The position numbers were made by a program, and so were the translations under genes. Shown here piece by piece: positions 46,982 through 59,324 of a DNA stretch of 64,000 nt (the stretch's first letter is position 1; every line of letters starts with the position of its first letter). This stretch comes from Apricaphanius iberus. Taxonomy: Eukaryota; Chordata; Actinopteri; Cyprinodontiformes; Aphaniidae. The notes below the pieces were generated by a model. The model was not told the DNA's origin. It saw nothing but the letters and a program-made list of their open reading frames with translations, and did not search any database. Where the stretch lies: contig JAPXFQ010002899.1 in assembly GCA_028564705.1 (NCBI GenBank), forward strand, positions 1,240,001 to 1,304,000. Reading direction: 5' to 3'.

Positions 46982-49804
46982 ATAAAATAATTACTGGAGA
47001 TGTAGATAGTGCTATTATAGACTCAAATATACAGTTTATCATCAAAAAAAGTAGATTTTGGGGTGAGTTACGTACTCTTTAACGATCACTATAAATAGAT
47101 GAAGTCCATTAATACTTGAGACCCAATCTAAAAGACTTCTAACTCTCTATTTTTAACAGTTCAAATACCATAAATACACCTTTCGAAACCACCTTTGCAC
47201 TACCGTAGGAGCTAACATCTACATTTCTCTCTACCTCTGCTCTTAGCACCAAAGTAAATCACACCGCTCCTGGACTGGGTTTTATGCTGCATTTTCTTTT
47301 GAATATTTTAGATACTCCCCCTGAAAAAAAATTGTAAATAGTTGCATTTTCTCCTAATAAATTGGCGTTATGCTAAAGTCCTGCCTTCTAATGGCTAAGT
47401 TGGCTCAGTTGGCTAATAGCCAATGCTACGTTACTAATAAACACATTAAAAGCACGACTGCAGGCACCTTTGACAACTTCAAGGCATGTTCACATTGCCC
47501 AAAACTTCTACGCCCAAAACGGCAAGATTACACGTTGATTCTATGATTGACGCCGTCAGAGTGCCTTCTGTGCTTTGACCATGGCAATTTTTAAACTTTT
47601 GCTGCGTTTCAAGCTTCAAAGCGGGCAAAAGCAAGCAACTCAGAAGTTGAGCTGGCTGAACTTTCGCCGCTGAGTGTCAACCACTGAGTGTACCTCACTG
47701 TAGTGACATCACTACGCCCGACGTTGACGCTGTTTAGATTTATTTAGCAATTAATGCAGAGCAAGTGTCTCCATATGATTCACCAGTCTTTAAAACATCC
47801 GGTAACAGAGGAAGCTGCCCCGACGCCCTCATTTTTTGCTCAGCAAGTGGCCGCACTTTGTAAGCTTCAGCCTTAAAAGTGTATAAACTGGATGAGCGTT
47901 ATTTGGCGGCGACAAAGCAGCATCAGAAACAGACAGATGTATTCATGTCCATTAAGGGAGCACAAACGGCCATTTAACCTGCAGTATGCAGCTAGCGTCC
48001 AACAACCCTGCAGAATATCACTGCAGGAATAAAAATGCTTATTTGAAAACGCTGAAGAGCATTTGTTGAGATCCAGCTTGGTGAGAAGTCAAGCATGTGT
48101 GGCCTGAGCCCTCTGTAACACACTCCTTGAGTCAGAGCGCTGCATTTTCTATATGTAGAGCAGAGGAAGGGGGAGATGGAGGGAGGGTGATAGGCAGCGA
48201 GAGGAGGAGGCGAGGATGTTAAGTGGGGGTGGAAGCTGTCAAGGCTTTACTCTCAGGGTACTCAGTGGAGGAAAAAATAAGCCACAGAATCTAGGATGCC
48301 TTCAGGTGTTAAAACATTTTTAGATTTTTAATCATTTCAAGTGGAGCTGCAGGATACAGCAAACCAAATCAAAATTTCTAGGCTGGAAACGAGATGCAAT
48401 AAATACAGTTATTATTTCTTTCTTTCTTTATTTATTTCTCGCCTCCTTGTTAACAACTTCCCTTTAAACCTCACATTCTAAATCAAGTGGCGTGATGTCC
48501 CATTTATGCTCCGTTAACATCACATAACGTTTAATGAGATGTTTTCTCAAACGTGCGCGGAGCACATTACTAGAGATGCTCTGGAAAATTTTAACAATCT
48601 CAAGGATACTCGTGGCGTTTCATTTGGGAAGATAAAATGTAGTGGAAACTAATCTAAAACCACAAAAGAACAAAGTGCTGTCATCAACATGAGGATGGAT
48701 CCAATTACACCAAAGGACAGCAGAGGAATCAAGTCGCACTGTGCACAAATTCGGTTTCCTCATATGAGGAAACTGAATTTGTGCACAGCGCGAGTACATA
48801 TATAGTCTGAGGTTAAGCAATCTGCCCTTGCAGTCCTGCAGCCACATCCCCACTTGGTGCTCTAGATAAATTTGTAATGCATACAAAAAGAATTCATCTT
48901 GTTGTGAAGTGTGTCTGGTTTTGGTTTCATGAAATATTTCAGTTCAGCTTGCTCATGTGTCCTTTTCAATTATTTTAACTTCTTTCTCCCCTGTCGCTTT
49001 CTTGGACCAAATGTTTTTGAAGAGAAGCTGCATGAATTTATTAATATACATTTGTGTATATTAGATTTGCGATTCAACCCTTTCTTTTACAGCTAATATA
49101 AAAAGCAGGAGTATGTAAAGACTCCATTTTTGTTGGTCTATTTTTTTTGTTGTTTTTTTTTGTTTTTTTAAATAGAAGCACTTTGCTCACAACCTATACT
49201 GTAATCTAAGTATTCCTGGTTTCCACATAATTTACTTCAAATTGCAGTATTTGTTGAACACTTACTGATCTGACCCTTGTCAAGACCCAGCAAAGACAAT
49301 CCTCGTTCTGATGGGGTTTTTTTATCCTGTAGTCCTAATTGTGCTGTTAAATTCATTAACCTCCTTAGTTTAACCTTATTAAAAGGTTAGGACTTACTTT
49401 TTAAAAGATTGATACGAGAAGAACCTGCTGAGTAATGTCCCACAAGGCTCCATTCTTGGAACATTCTGGTGTAGACTTAATTTTTAATGACGTCACACCA
49501 AATGTTCATGTTGTAAATGTAGACAGACGATGCCATGATGTTTAAAATGTGGAAATATGTCCATGAAGCAGCTTTAATTCTTACATAATCTTTGAAGCAA
49601 GTACAGATTCGCTATTAGTAAAAGTTTGATCTATTGTTGCGTTCCCCCCAAAAATGTTGATGTTGTTTTATTAACAGCTACTACTTTATTTGTTCCCCAT
49701 TCAATCCTTATTTGTCAATGAAAACAAAATAGTTGCAAAACTATAAAACGTTACCAGTTCATAAATTATCAAATGGTTCAACGCCATGTTGAAGACCTGC
49801 TGTC

Positions 49805-50268
49805 TTTACACCGACCCCCCCCAGACCACTCAGGTCCTCCAACTCTAATTTACTAATCATCACAGAGAAGCAGCTTTCAGTTTCTATGCTTCCTTTATCT
49901 GGAACAAACTTCCTGATGACAACAAAGCTGCTCAAACACAGAGCTGCTTTAAAGCAAAACTTAAAACTCATCTGTTTAAAACTGCCTTTCAGTAAACTAT
50001 TATACTTGCTCTCTTTTTTTGAAATAATTTTCACGTTTTATGCTTAATTGCAGTTTTTACTTTTCATGCTTTTATGCTGCCTTTTTATTAACTTTTGCTA
50101 ATGTTGTTGCTCTTTGAGTGTTATGCTTTTCATGTCTTATTACTAAGTGCCATTTTACTTTCTATGCCTTTATCATGTTTGGTTTCTTTACCACTCAATC
50201 ATGTAAAGCACCTTGAATTACCTTGTGTAGAAAGTGTGCTTTACAAAAAAATGCCTTGCCCTGCCTTT
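49805..50268 (+). mobile_element. L2-type LINE 3' end in the lrrc4b intron
   Basis: GAAGCAGCTTTCAGTTTCTA, then TGGAACAAACTTCCTGATGA, then the terminal GTAAAGCACCTTGAATTACC and ATGCCTTGCC tail. It is antisense to lrrc4b and does not code. Confidence 0.75.
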
Positions 50269-50514
50269 TTAATTGTTAAACAGAAAAGACCATGGGTCAT
50301 AGGCCAGATCCTTCATCGAGCTCACAGACTGGAGGTACCCCGGCGTATTTCCTGTTACCTAGCAACCACTGTGGTGCCAAATAGAAGCTGGTAAACATGG
50401 GATACCAAAAAGTTTTTGTTTTTTTTTTAATCATAGCCTATTTGTAATCTGTTTAATTGAATCGCTGCACAAATAAAGAAATTATCTATGAAAATACTGA
50501 TCATGCCAAAACAG

Positions 50515-50995
50515 AAAATAAATGAATAAATAAAATTAAATGAAATAAAAAAATAATAAACAAATGTGGATATACATGATATATTATTTTATTTCTGCAA
50601 ATATTTATTTATGTACTTATATTCATTTGTATTTTCTCATATATTTATTTATATAATTCCAATTTTATTTCCAAATTTACTAATTTATTTATTCACACAT
50701 TTATTTATTTATTTTAATATATTATTTACAATAAGAGCTCAAAATATAAAAATGATTAAAAGGACAAATAAATAGATAAAAACAATAGAAGGAAATAAAT
50801 AATGCCAGCAGAGCCGAATCTCATGCAGTTACAGTAAATGCTCGTCTATAGAAATGGGTTTTAAGAAGAGTTTTAAAAGTGTGCAGAGAACAAATTTCCA
50901 AATGTATTTCCAATTTTATTTATGCATTTATTTTCATATTAATTAATTTATTTATTTAAACATGAATGTATTTATTTATTTTCAATTTTGGCAAG
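50515..50995. repeat. ATTT / AAAT-rich low-complexity block
   Basis: Long runs of AAATAAATAA on the left and TATTTATTTA to the right, interrupted by short unique sequence at 50,780-50,910. Confidence 0.7.
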
Positions 50996-51790
50996 ATCAG
51001 GCCTCCAATCTCAATCAGTTTCAGCCTTTAACTTCTGTATCGCCTATATTTAAACATACTTTAAACAGTACTCTTTTTTCCGCTCAATTTCCTACTTCGT
51101 CCGGCATTGTTACAAGAAATTCCCATCCCATTCAGGCTGCAAGGAATCATGGGAAATGGGTGGGAAGGATGTAGCTGCTGAATTTGGACACCCCCGTATG
51201 AAGCAGTCAGCATTTCATAAAAAGCAGAATGTAAGCTATATAAAAAAAAAAACATAACACCACTTTAACATAATTTCACCTTTTTTAGGTTTTTAATGGA
51301 TGGTCTTTACCTCCTTCTTTAACCCAAGGATAACTCAAGTGTACTTAAATGTGGCTATAAGTTACCCCAGACAAAAGGGAATTTTAATAACTATGTTGAT
51401 TATGAAATGCTGTAAACTGTGGAAACATTTATTGGCAATTTTATTATATATATATATATTCATTAATGCGTGTTTTTATTACAAAAAACAAAACAAGTTT
51501 AAAGTAAAAATGTGTAAAAAACAAAAGAAAAAAAACAAATAGTTAGTTGCCATGGTGAATCCCACTTTTCTATGGAGCAGAAAAGAGGGGGAGAGTGACA
51601 AAAAATTTTTATGGCTGAAATAATCAGACACTGTGTGAAAACTGAAAGTCATGTCAAACAGAATCCTGAATTTTGAGTGCCAGAAACGGTTGTGGTTGAC
51701 ATATATTTAGGCGATTTTTATTACCTTCCCTATTGAAAAACTGAGCAGCCTGCTTAACCAAAGCAGCGACTTTGCGTCAGGAGTTTTTAC

Positions 51791-52042
51791 CTGTATCGAG
51801 TTCTCCTGCAGGTTGAGGTATCGCGTGTTGACTGATATGCTCTCGGGCACCTGTTCCAGGTTCTGCCTGGTGCAAATGACTCGGCTGGCCTGGTTGGAGC
51901 ACGTGCAGAGCGAAGGGCAGGTGGAGGCGGCTCCCGCTAACTCCGGCCCGTGGAGGATGGGAAGGAGCCGCAGGAGCAGATGGACCAATAGAAAGAGGAA
52001 GGGGGAAGGGCCGGGAAAGCAGGTCAGCGTGGGGATGCGCAT
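51791..52042 (-). CDS. lrrc4b: lrrc4b coding exon 1 (residues 1-84)
   Basis: The start ATG at 52042-52040 has a favourable context (GGTGCCATGC). It is the first ATG in its frame, because the frame reaches upstream only through a GTG. Residues 1 to about 38 form a signal peptide (MRIPTLTC, then [16 protein letters not shown]). The LRRNT cap follows with C42, C46, C48 and C57 in the pattern [18 protein letters not shown], then the first LRR ([20 protein letters not shown]). [14 protein letters not shown] and [11 protein letters not shown] match LRRC4B among its family. The exon ends in phase 0 at CAG|GTAAAAAC and joins exon 2 at IQ|VI, restoring the expected LRR sequence. Confidence 0.92.
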
Positions 52043-52327
52043 GGCACCTGGGACATGACCCTGCTCTTTAATCCGAAGATACAGGTGAGGTGACTCCACA
52101 ATAGTGGATTTGTGGTCTACTGTCCCTTTGCTCCTCCAGTATCAAGTTGTTCCCTCTAATTCCACATCCTCTGAGATCTCATTTGTCCTTTGTCAGTCTC
52201 TGTTTTCTCCTCTTGTTTCTTGAACATAGAAGTATGCAGATAAACAGATGTTATTCTTTTTTTTTTCCTTGGGCTGTCAGGAGATTTGAACGAGGCGTTT
52301 TGTGAAGTGAGAAGAGCCCAGGAGTTA
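52043..52327 (-). other. Probable 5' UTR part of lrrc4b exon 1
   Basis: On the minus strand, a (TC)n-rich tract followed by GTTTTGCTCATCGCAG at 52,328-52,343 is a strong acceptor, so transcribed sequence likely starts at 52327. There are 285 bases before the ATG. Confidence 0.5.
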
Positions 52328-53739
52328 CTGCGATGAGCAAAACAAAGACAGAGAGAGAGAGAGAGAGAAAGTGAGGCAGATATTAGAGACGAAACACAAA
52401 TTGCACTTTGTGTCTTCACCAGCACACATCGAAGAAAACAAACAATAGCGAGACATCTACAGTACAGCTTATCAGGGGAGGGATTGTCAAAAAAAATCTG
52501 TCAGAAGTATTAGAAGTTGCGTGGCGCTTCTCACATCAAATCCCACATAATCCCTGAACAGATATTCTGCCAGTAATCAAATCCCATCGCGCGGCAACAG
52601 AGGATTCTGCTGTTTCTAATTGTTAAAAAGTCTAGACAATAAAACATGCAAAGTAAATTGAAACAATTTGGTTTTCTAAGTGAAGTAAACACTAAAGAGT
52701 CTGAATTTTGACATGTATGCGAAATGCATAATTAATACAACCTGAAATGTTAAGGAAGAAGAAAATAACCCATGGAGTTGCAGCCGAGACTGATTTGTAT
52801 TTTCACCAGGAAATGGAGAGGATTCTTCCGTGTAACATACCTCCATATTAATCAAGGCAACTTCACCTATTCAGTGATTTTGTTTTTTCTAAGAGCTCAT
52901 AAAAAAATACTAAAGAAAATGCTCTTTGGGAAGATGAAATAGGCGCAATGCTACTTGAACCATTGGAAGTATTCGCAAACTACTCTGGGCTCATTTCTCT
53001 TGATTGTGTTGTAAATAATAGCTGTAAATAATAGACTCAAATCTATACTGCAGTATAATCTAAAGGATGTGCGGTAATGATATGGATTGCGTATATTCTT
53101 TTTTTTTCTTTAGATATGTCAAAATGAATTCTTCTGAACTACCTCACATTACAGGGAAACTGCAGCAGAACAACTTCAAAATGATTTAGAATGCCATTTT
53201 AAGAAGTTATTGTGCAAAATGTATTTAAGAAATATTCAATTATTTTTCCTAAATAATGCAACACAATAATTCTCACAACATAAATAAAGATGAAGATATT
53301 CTAAACAAAATAAAAGCTTAATATTATGAAAATAAAGTTCGTAATTTTCTGCTTCCCATGTTATTTCTTTATACATCAATTATCACACATAAACTGCATT
53401 TATTTGAATTAAGAATGCTTCAAGTTCAACAAATTTCTTTTCCGTTAAATGAAAAATGAAAAACTCTAAACATTCAGTATCTAATGTGAAGACAAACACT
53501 AAACATCAGTATGCCTGCGTGCCTGGTACAAGGTATGTAAGCACAGCTTCACATATTCAAAATGCATAACTGCGTTATGGCGATATAGTTAACATCTCTA
53601 ACTATCTTAATAACTACTTTATACCTTTTATATTGCGCACTGCTCGATTGTAATATCTCAATACCTCTTAAATGCAACCTAGACACTGACCTAATACAGA
53701 GCCACCTTTGAACCTTTATCTAGGTTACATAAGCAATTT
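52328..53739. other. Non-coding; (GA)n at 52,349-52,368
   Basis: The dinucleotide run supplies the pyrimidine tract of the proposed acceptor. The remainder is AT-rich with nothing recognised. Confidence 0.4.
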
Positions 53740-54066
53740 GGCCCTAGTGTAAGTCAGCCTAGATCAGGTCATCCTCACAAACTGAGCTGTGGAAGAAGGA
53801 GACGACAGAGAAAGGCCACTGGGACTACACAGAAGAAGCTACAAGCTTCAGCAGCTGAGGTGAGAGAGATTATGCAGACAGCAACTGTTGCTTAGTATAA
53901 ATGATACATAGGAGAGTGGCAATGAGAAAACCACTGTTGAAGAAAGCTCAGAGCAAGGCTCGTGTAGAGTTAGTAAAGCAGATCAGAGACTCCATGGTCA
54001 TCAGACAAGACACCACAAACACACCCTCCTCACTGTGAAGCATGGTGGTAGCAGCATCACCTGATG
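53740..54066 (+). mobile_element. Tc1-like transposon, left part
   Basis: Blocks CACTGGGACTACACAGAAGA, GAGAGTGGCAATGAGAAAAC and TGTGAAGCATGGTGGTAGCA match a well-known fish Tc1 family. The frame is broken. Its right part lies at 55,585-55,802 beyond L2 insertions. The left terminal repeat was not found. Confidence 0.65.
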
Positions 54067-54067
54067 T

Positions 54068-54344
54068 GCCATCTGAATGAGACCTATCCTAGCGTCACTA
54101 GAATCAGAACTGAACAAGTAGAAACAGATTTCAGTTTCTTTGCTCCCAAAATCTGGAAAAAATAATAATTCCAGACTGCTGCAAAGCTGCAGCAAAACAC
54201 TGATTTCCTTTAAATCAAGGTTAAAAAACATATCTTTTAGAGCTGCCTTTGAGAAAACAGAAAACAGCTGAAATGTTATAATAGAGTATGTTTTAATGTT
54301 TTTATTGTTTTGTTTTTTCCAATGACATCCACATAGATACAGAC
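54068..54344 (+). mobile_element. L2 fragment (3' ORF end) inside the Tc1
   Basis: Contains TTCCAGACTGCTGCAAAGCT and TTTAAATCAAGGTTAAAAAA followed by GAGCTGCCTTTGAGAAAAC, the end of an L2 ORF2. It lies 5' of a second L2 piece carrying the earlier reverse-transcriptase region, so the two are separate copies or a rearrangement. Confidence 0.55.
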
Positions 54345-54345
54345 T

Positions 54346-55573
54346 GGGCAGAACCATAGTGCTGGTACTTTTGGACTTCAGTGCAGCATTGTACACTGTT
54401 CATCATGGCATACTATATGAACGATATAGGTCAGACTCTCTGGTACAGTACTTGGCTGGGTTGAGTCTTATCTAAAGAACTGAAAATTCTTTGTTTTAAA
54501 AGGATGTGGGGTCCCCCAGGGCTCCATTCTTGGGCCTATTCTATTTAATATCTACATGCTCCCACTATTCCATTTTATAACAAACAACAAGATTAACTAC
54601 CATCACTATGCAGATGATACTCAGCTTTACATTACAATGTCACAGGTAAATTTTAACCCATGCTAACCCTATGTAAATACTTTAAGCACATCAACAGACA
54701 CGTGCCATAAGTTTCTCCAGATGAACAGAAACAAAACTGAAGTCATTATTTTTGGCCTTAAAGAGAAACGATCAAGAGTAAGCACACAGTTTTAGGTGAT
54801 ACAGCTAAAATCTGCTGATCAGGCCTAAAATTTAGGTGTAGTAAAGGACTTGAACCTCCAGGTTCACATCAACGAAATAATAAGGTCAACCTTCTATCAT
54901 CTGATTGAACATTTCTAAGATTAAATGAATAATGTTGCAACAGGACCTTGAAAAACTCATCCACTTGTTTATCTTATCGAGTCAGATGGATTCCAGGAAC
55001 AGTGTCCTCACAGGTTTACCTAAACAGTCAGTCAGACAGCTGCTGCTGGCATCCTCACTAGAACCAGGAAAGCAGAGCACATCACCCTGGTTCTAAAGTC
55101 TTTACACTGGCTCCCTTTAGCTCTGAGAATAGACATTAAAATACTCATACTAGTTTAAAAATCATTAAAAGGCTTGGCTTGAAAATATGCTAAAGACCTG
55201 TTTTCATTATAACAACCACCCAGACAACTCAGGTCATCTAACTCCAGTCTACTCAGCATTCCTAGAATTAAAACTAGGCATTAAGAAGCACCTTTCATTT
55301 TCTATGTACCTCAGATCTGGAACAAACTTCCAGACTACTGCGAAGATGCTTAAACACTGAGTTGTTTTAAATCAAAGATAAAAACCCAAACTTTTTAGAG
55401 CTGCATTTCAATAAGATTTTAATATATCTTTTGTGTTGTTTTCATGCTTAATTGCCGTTTTTACTTTACGTATCATAGGTTCTTTATCACCTCATCTCCC
55501 AAAGCACTACCCTGTTGTTGCTGAATTGCCATGTGTTGAAAGTGTGCTATACAAATACATTTGCCTTGCCTTA
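54346..55573 (+). mobile_element. L2-type LINE with decayed reverse-transcriptase core
   Basis: Readable motifs in shifting frames: [35 protein letters not shown] and YADDTQLYI (the catalytic YADD box). Then come the C-terminal region and the terminal block GAAAGTGTGCTATACAAAT with a TTGCCTTGCC tail. Many stops and frameshifts; inactive. The only copy here that retains the catalytic box. Confidence 0.8.
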
Positions 55574-55584
55574 TTTTCACAAAG

Positions 55585-55802
55585 ACTCCATGGTGTGATT
55601 GTAGCCGAAGGTGCGTCAATAAATACTGAATATTTATGCAGTCACTTATTTTATGTTTAACATTGCAATTTAGCACATTATTATTTAGAAATCACTTTTC
55701 TATCTAACATTAAAGGATTTTTTAATCAAGTTTTTTAGTCCAAAAAAGCTATAAAAACGGTTAAAAATCCAAGGATATGAACACCTTTTTATAGGCACTG
55801 TA
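55585..55802 (+). mobile_element. Tc1-like transposon, right part and terminal repeat
   Basis: GTAGCCGAAGGTGCGTCAAT, AATACTGAATATTTATGCAG and the terminus ACCTTTTTATAGGCACTGTA match the 3' end of the Tc1 whose left part is at 53,740-54,066. It ends in TA as expected for the target duplication. Confidence 0.7.
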
Positions 55803-57235
55803 AGGAAGACCCTGGATGTTAGGTTTTGCAGTAGTGCTTAGACAGTTTCTGCTGTGTGTATTATTGCATGTGAACCATTAAAATAGACAGTTTTATGAGG
55901 AAGTCTGAAGAATTCCTTGATTGCATCTATTTGGTCCCAAGTCGATGTAAAACTGAAGATGAAGACATCGCAGTATTACAGAATCCAAGCCCTTATAAGT
56001 AGATGTACAATTAAAACTGTTCTAAATTTTTGTTTATGTGTAAAATAATTAAAAAAGAACATTTTCTATAATTGTTGTATTTTAAGACTACTAACACGAT
56101 TGCTGATGAAGCAGCTGAACAATCTTGGTTTATAATGTTGGGTAGAAAAGATTAAAAAAACTGCAAAAACGTGATCTAGTGAACAAGCTGTCAGTTAAAA
56201 AAGGCAAACATAACTCTGTTGACAGGGTGCAGTGAGGTTTCTGAGACATTTGGTCTTAACACTGAGAACCATTAATAACATTACTTGTGTGAGGTAGAGA
56301 CTTCCAGTCATCTCTGCCCCGCTCTCATTTGTTAACACTAATTATACCAAGGTATAACAATTAATACGACAATGATGGATTGATGCTCGAACATGCCACA
56401 CTTATCAACTGCAATTAAACTCAGTCTTATTAAAGGTCCGAACCTTGAAAACAATAAGCCCACCCAATCCCGTGGCATTTTCCTGCAGCAGACGCAGAGG
56501 CAGGGACCGAAATGCTAATTTCATTCTTGTGCGAGCGTCGTATGCTCCAGGGGCCGTGGAATGGTGGTGAATAGCCCGGTCCACATTACCGCTAATAGAT
56601 GACCGGTCAAGGCAGACTCCAGCAGACCTGCTCCCCCTGCAGGTTATTTAGACCAGAATAACCCCAAATAAGGGCATCCAGCAATCTGGATCTGGTTATT
56701 AACGATGATGGTTGTAATGATGGGACTTCGACACGCAAACCCATTTGACACGCTGAGCATCCTTAAGAAAGGCGACGCGGGGAAAGGGGGAGAGGAGAAT
56801 GTGAAGAAGAGAAGGATTATTAATCTGATAGATGACTGTATGGCTGCAGGCAGAGGAGGGAATTATCAACAGTACAGTAATAGATGAATACTGAACAGCT
56901 GCGGAGAGAGAGGGCTGGAGAAAGGGAGACGAGCAAGAGGAAAGAAATGGAGATGGAGACAGATGGAGGGAAGGCTGGGATAAAGGGATGGAGGTATAAA
57001 TAGTGGAAGGAGCAGAAAAAAGATCAGTAGTAGCAAAAAAAGAGGAAAGGAGAAAAGACGAGGTATTAATATTAATAATCTGGGAGAGGAAGAGGAGAGG
57101 AGTGAGTAAGGCTCAACAGAGAGATGAATATAAAACAGACAGAGATGGGGGGGTGGGATGACAACACATAAAAAGAGGAGACAGAGCTAAAAGACAACAT
57201 ACAGGGATGAATATGAAACAGGTGGAGTTTTCTTA
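55803..57235. other. Non-coding upstream of lrrc4b; candidate regulatory block
   Basis: AT-rich to 56,270. Then a GC-moderate, repeat-free, homeodomain-word-rich block (56,280-56,800), then a purine-rich stretch to 57,170. No exon recognised. Confidence 0.35.
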
Positions 57236-57379
57236 CGTGCGCCTGCCTGCGGGCGGAGTGGGAGGCTCAGAATGGCGGGACACAACTGATCAATAACACG
57301 CACGCAGAAGTTCAATGACATTAAGACACACACACAAGGACACGGCCATAAATCACACAAGCGACAGCATCTCTGTTGG

Positions 57380-57410
57380 TGTGGGATGGAGTGTGTGTGT
57401 GTGGGGGGGG
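57380..57410. repeat. (GT)n plus G run
   Basis: A GTGTGTGTGT run followed by eight G, within the GC-rich block. Confidence 0.8.
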
Positions 57411-57488
57411 ATGGCTGCAGCAGCAGTGGTGGGACTGCAGTCAGCAGGGGGCGGCTGCTGCTGCAACATCTGTATCCTGGCATGCAGC

Positions 57489-57522
57489 CCCGCCGCCGCC
57501 GCCGCCGCTGCCGCCGCTGCTG
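57489..57522. repeat. (CCG)n trinucleotide repeat
   Basis: About eleven CCG/CTG-type units. CCG repeats are common in 5' UTRs and CpG islands. Confidence 0.85.
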
Positions 57523-57570
57523 ATGGAGAAGGTGCAGCTCTGTGGTATATTTGGACCACCTTTTTCAACA

Positions 57571-59324
57571 TGTTTTAATTTCCAGACACACTTCCTCCCT
57601 CTCTCTTTCTCTCTCTCTCTGCAGCAAGGTTTAAGCGGCAGAGCTATTTCAGGTAGACATCATCTGAGTGGAAAGGTGTAAAAAAAAAAGAAAAAGGAAG
57701 CAGAGGTTAAGATGGTTGCTCTGATGTTGGGAGGAGGGAGTCAATCGAGGAGAGTGAGACTAGTTGGTGCTGACAGCAGGTTAGGGGCTGGTTGATTGCT
57801 GTCACGTTAAAACAGTGAACACTTTTACTCCATTCAGGGCCTTCATTCATTCTCCTACCTTATATTTACTTAACTTTCTAACCCTGAATGTTTTAGATCA
57901 TGATGCTCATTTTAATATCAGACTAAGATGAGCTTGTGTCACTGCCATCAAGCATCCTGCAGTGACTCTTTTACATCACTGTGAAGAACCTTTTACTCCT
58001 CTCTTTGATTTGGAAAAAAAAGCACCAGTAAAAAGTTTTCAAGAATGAACAGCCTACTGAAAGGTCGGATTTGACAAGGCAACTCCAAAACCTTTGTCTT
58101 TTAACTTTTTTTATGCATTCACAGCTAAACTTGCTGGTGTTGCAAAGATCATTAGAGTTTTCTGTTTCCATTTCCTAGAAATGTCTAAAAGAGGTGACGG
58201 TGACAGGAAGAATACGCTGACTCGGTCCTCTCAGCTGTCATGTCACCAGACGAAATAGGTCTTTTAAAGGAATTTGCTTAGATTTCCACATATTGCGAGC
58301 GTTTCAATGGTGAGTGGCGTCACCAATCAGTGCCAAAAGGCGACCAAATCAGCAGAGAATAACGAGATCGACACTGAAATAAGCGGGGAGGATTGGCATG
58401 TTTCTATTTGCTGTGCTGTTATGCGATGCTTCACCAGCAAAGATGTAGTTGTTTCCTGGTGAGTTACAAACAATCAGCATGAGTTTACCACAAGTACTGC
58501 CTAGCGACTCTACTGGGCCATTTCTGAGTCCAAACCTCAAGGAAGATACTTGTTTCGTTCCTTAAATGACCCTGAAATGGCTCCGTTTGGGTTGGCATAA
58601 AAGAAGGTCAGGTAAAATTAGGTATGTTGTGCAAATTAAGTGCACTTGAGCTTAAAGAGTGAGTTTTGACTTTTTGAAGTGAAGTTCTTATAGTAGTTCC
58701 CCACCTTGTAGTAGAAGGATTTCATATCACCTTTAGCATGTTGGAAAAATTAAATAATTCTCAGAGTAGTAGAAGCTAGTATGTTAGCGAGATTCATATA
58801 ATGTTTTTTAGCTGAATGTAACTTTTAAATCAACTTAAAACAACAAAATGCTTATATTCTTGGGACAAAACATTGTCAGCTGTGCAACAGTATTCAAGTT
58901 GGTAGGTTCTTGTGTTTTCCAGGTCTACTAGTTATTTAAGAAATTATACTGTTGGAGCCACAATCAGCTGATGAGGCAGCTGACTTCTCAGCAGTTAACC
59001 TTTCCACCTCTTTGAGGAAATACACAATGTTCCAACAACTCCGTGGTGATATGACAACTTTATAAAACAGTTAAGGAAACTGTTACTCAGTAATACAAAT
59101 ACAAATGTATTATTAAATGCGAACCCCAGAGTGAGGGTGCCATGCTCGAGATGTTCAGGGTTTTTCTGTGACCTCTTGATAAGTTTTTGATGCACATTTG
59201 GAGTAATTTTGGTCGACTGACCACTACTGGAAAGATTCAGCAATGTGATTTGTAGGTAACGTTTCTCACTGTGGCTCACTAGTGTCCCAAAGCCTTAGAG
59301 ATTCCTTTATAATCCTTTCCAGGA
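57571..59324. other. Non-coding, no feature assigned
   Basis: (TC)n-like tract near 57,600. The rest is AT-rich single-copy-looking sequence. Confidence 0.4.

Larger units (their letters stand above)
43714..51790 (-). other. lrrc4b coding intron, 8,077 bp
   Basis: The donor CAG|GTAAAAAC is at 51790 and the acceptor CTCCAG ends at 43714, so the intron is phase 0 and interrupts the LRR domain after residue 84. Inside are a MITE end near 46,505-46,630, a (TA)n run, an L2 tail at 49,805-50,268 and an ATTT-rich block at 50,515-50,995. The remaining stretches (43,730-46,500 and 46,990-49,800) are AT-rich and show no other feature. Confidence 0.85.
57236..57570 (-). other. Candidate non-coding first exon of lrrc4b
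   Basis: A GC-rich, CpG-containing block with (CCG)n at 57,489-57,522. On the minus strand it ends at a strong donor, GGCGCAC|GTAAGAAAAC, at 57235. It lies about 5 kb upstream of the acceptor at 52328. It could be the 5' exon and core promoter region; no TATA box was assigned and the upstream limit is arbitrary. Confidence 0.3.

Noticed and set aside
52043..52099. Upstream extension of the lrrc4b reading frame
   Set aside because: The extension begins at GTG, not ATG. The ATG at 52042 has a good context and is followed directly by a signal peptide.
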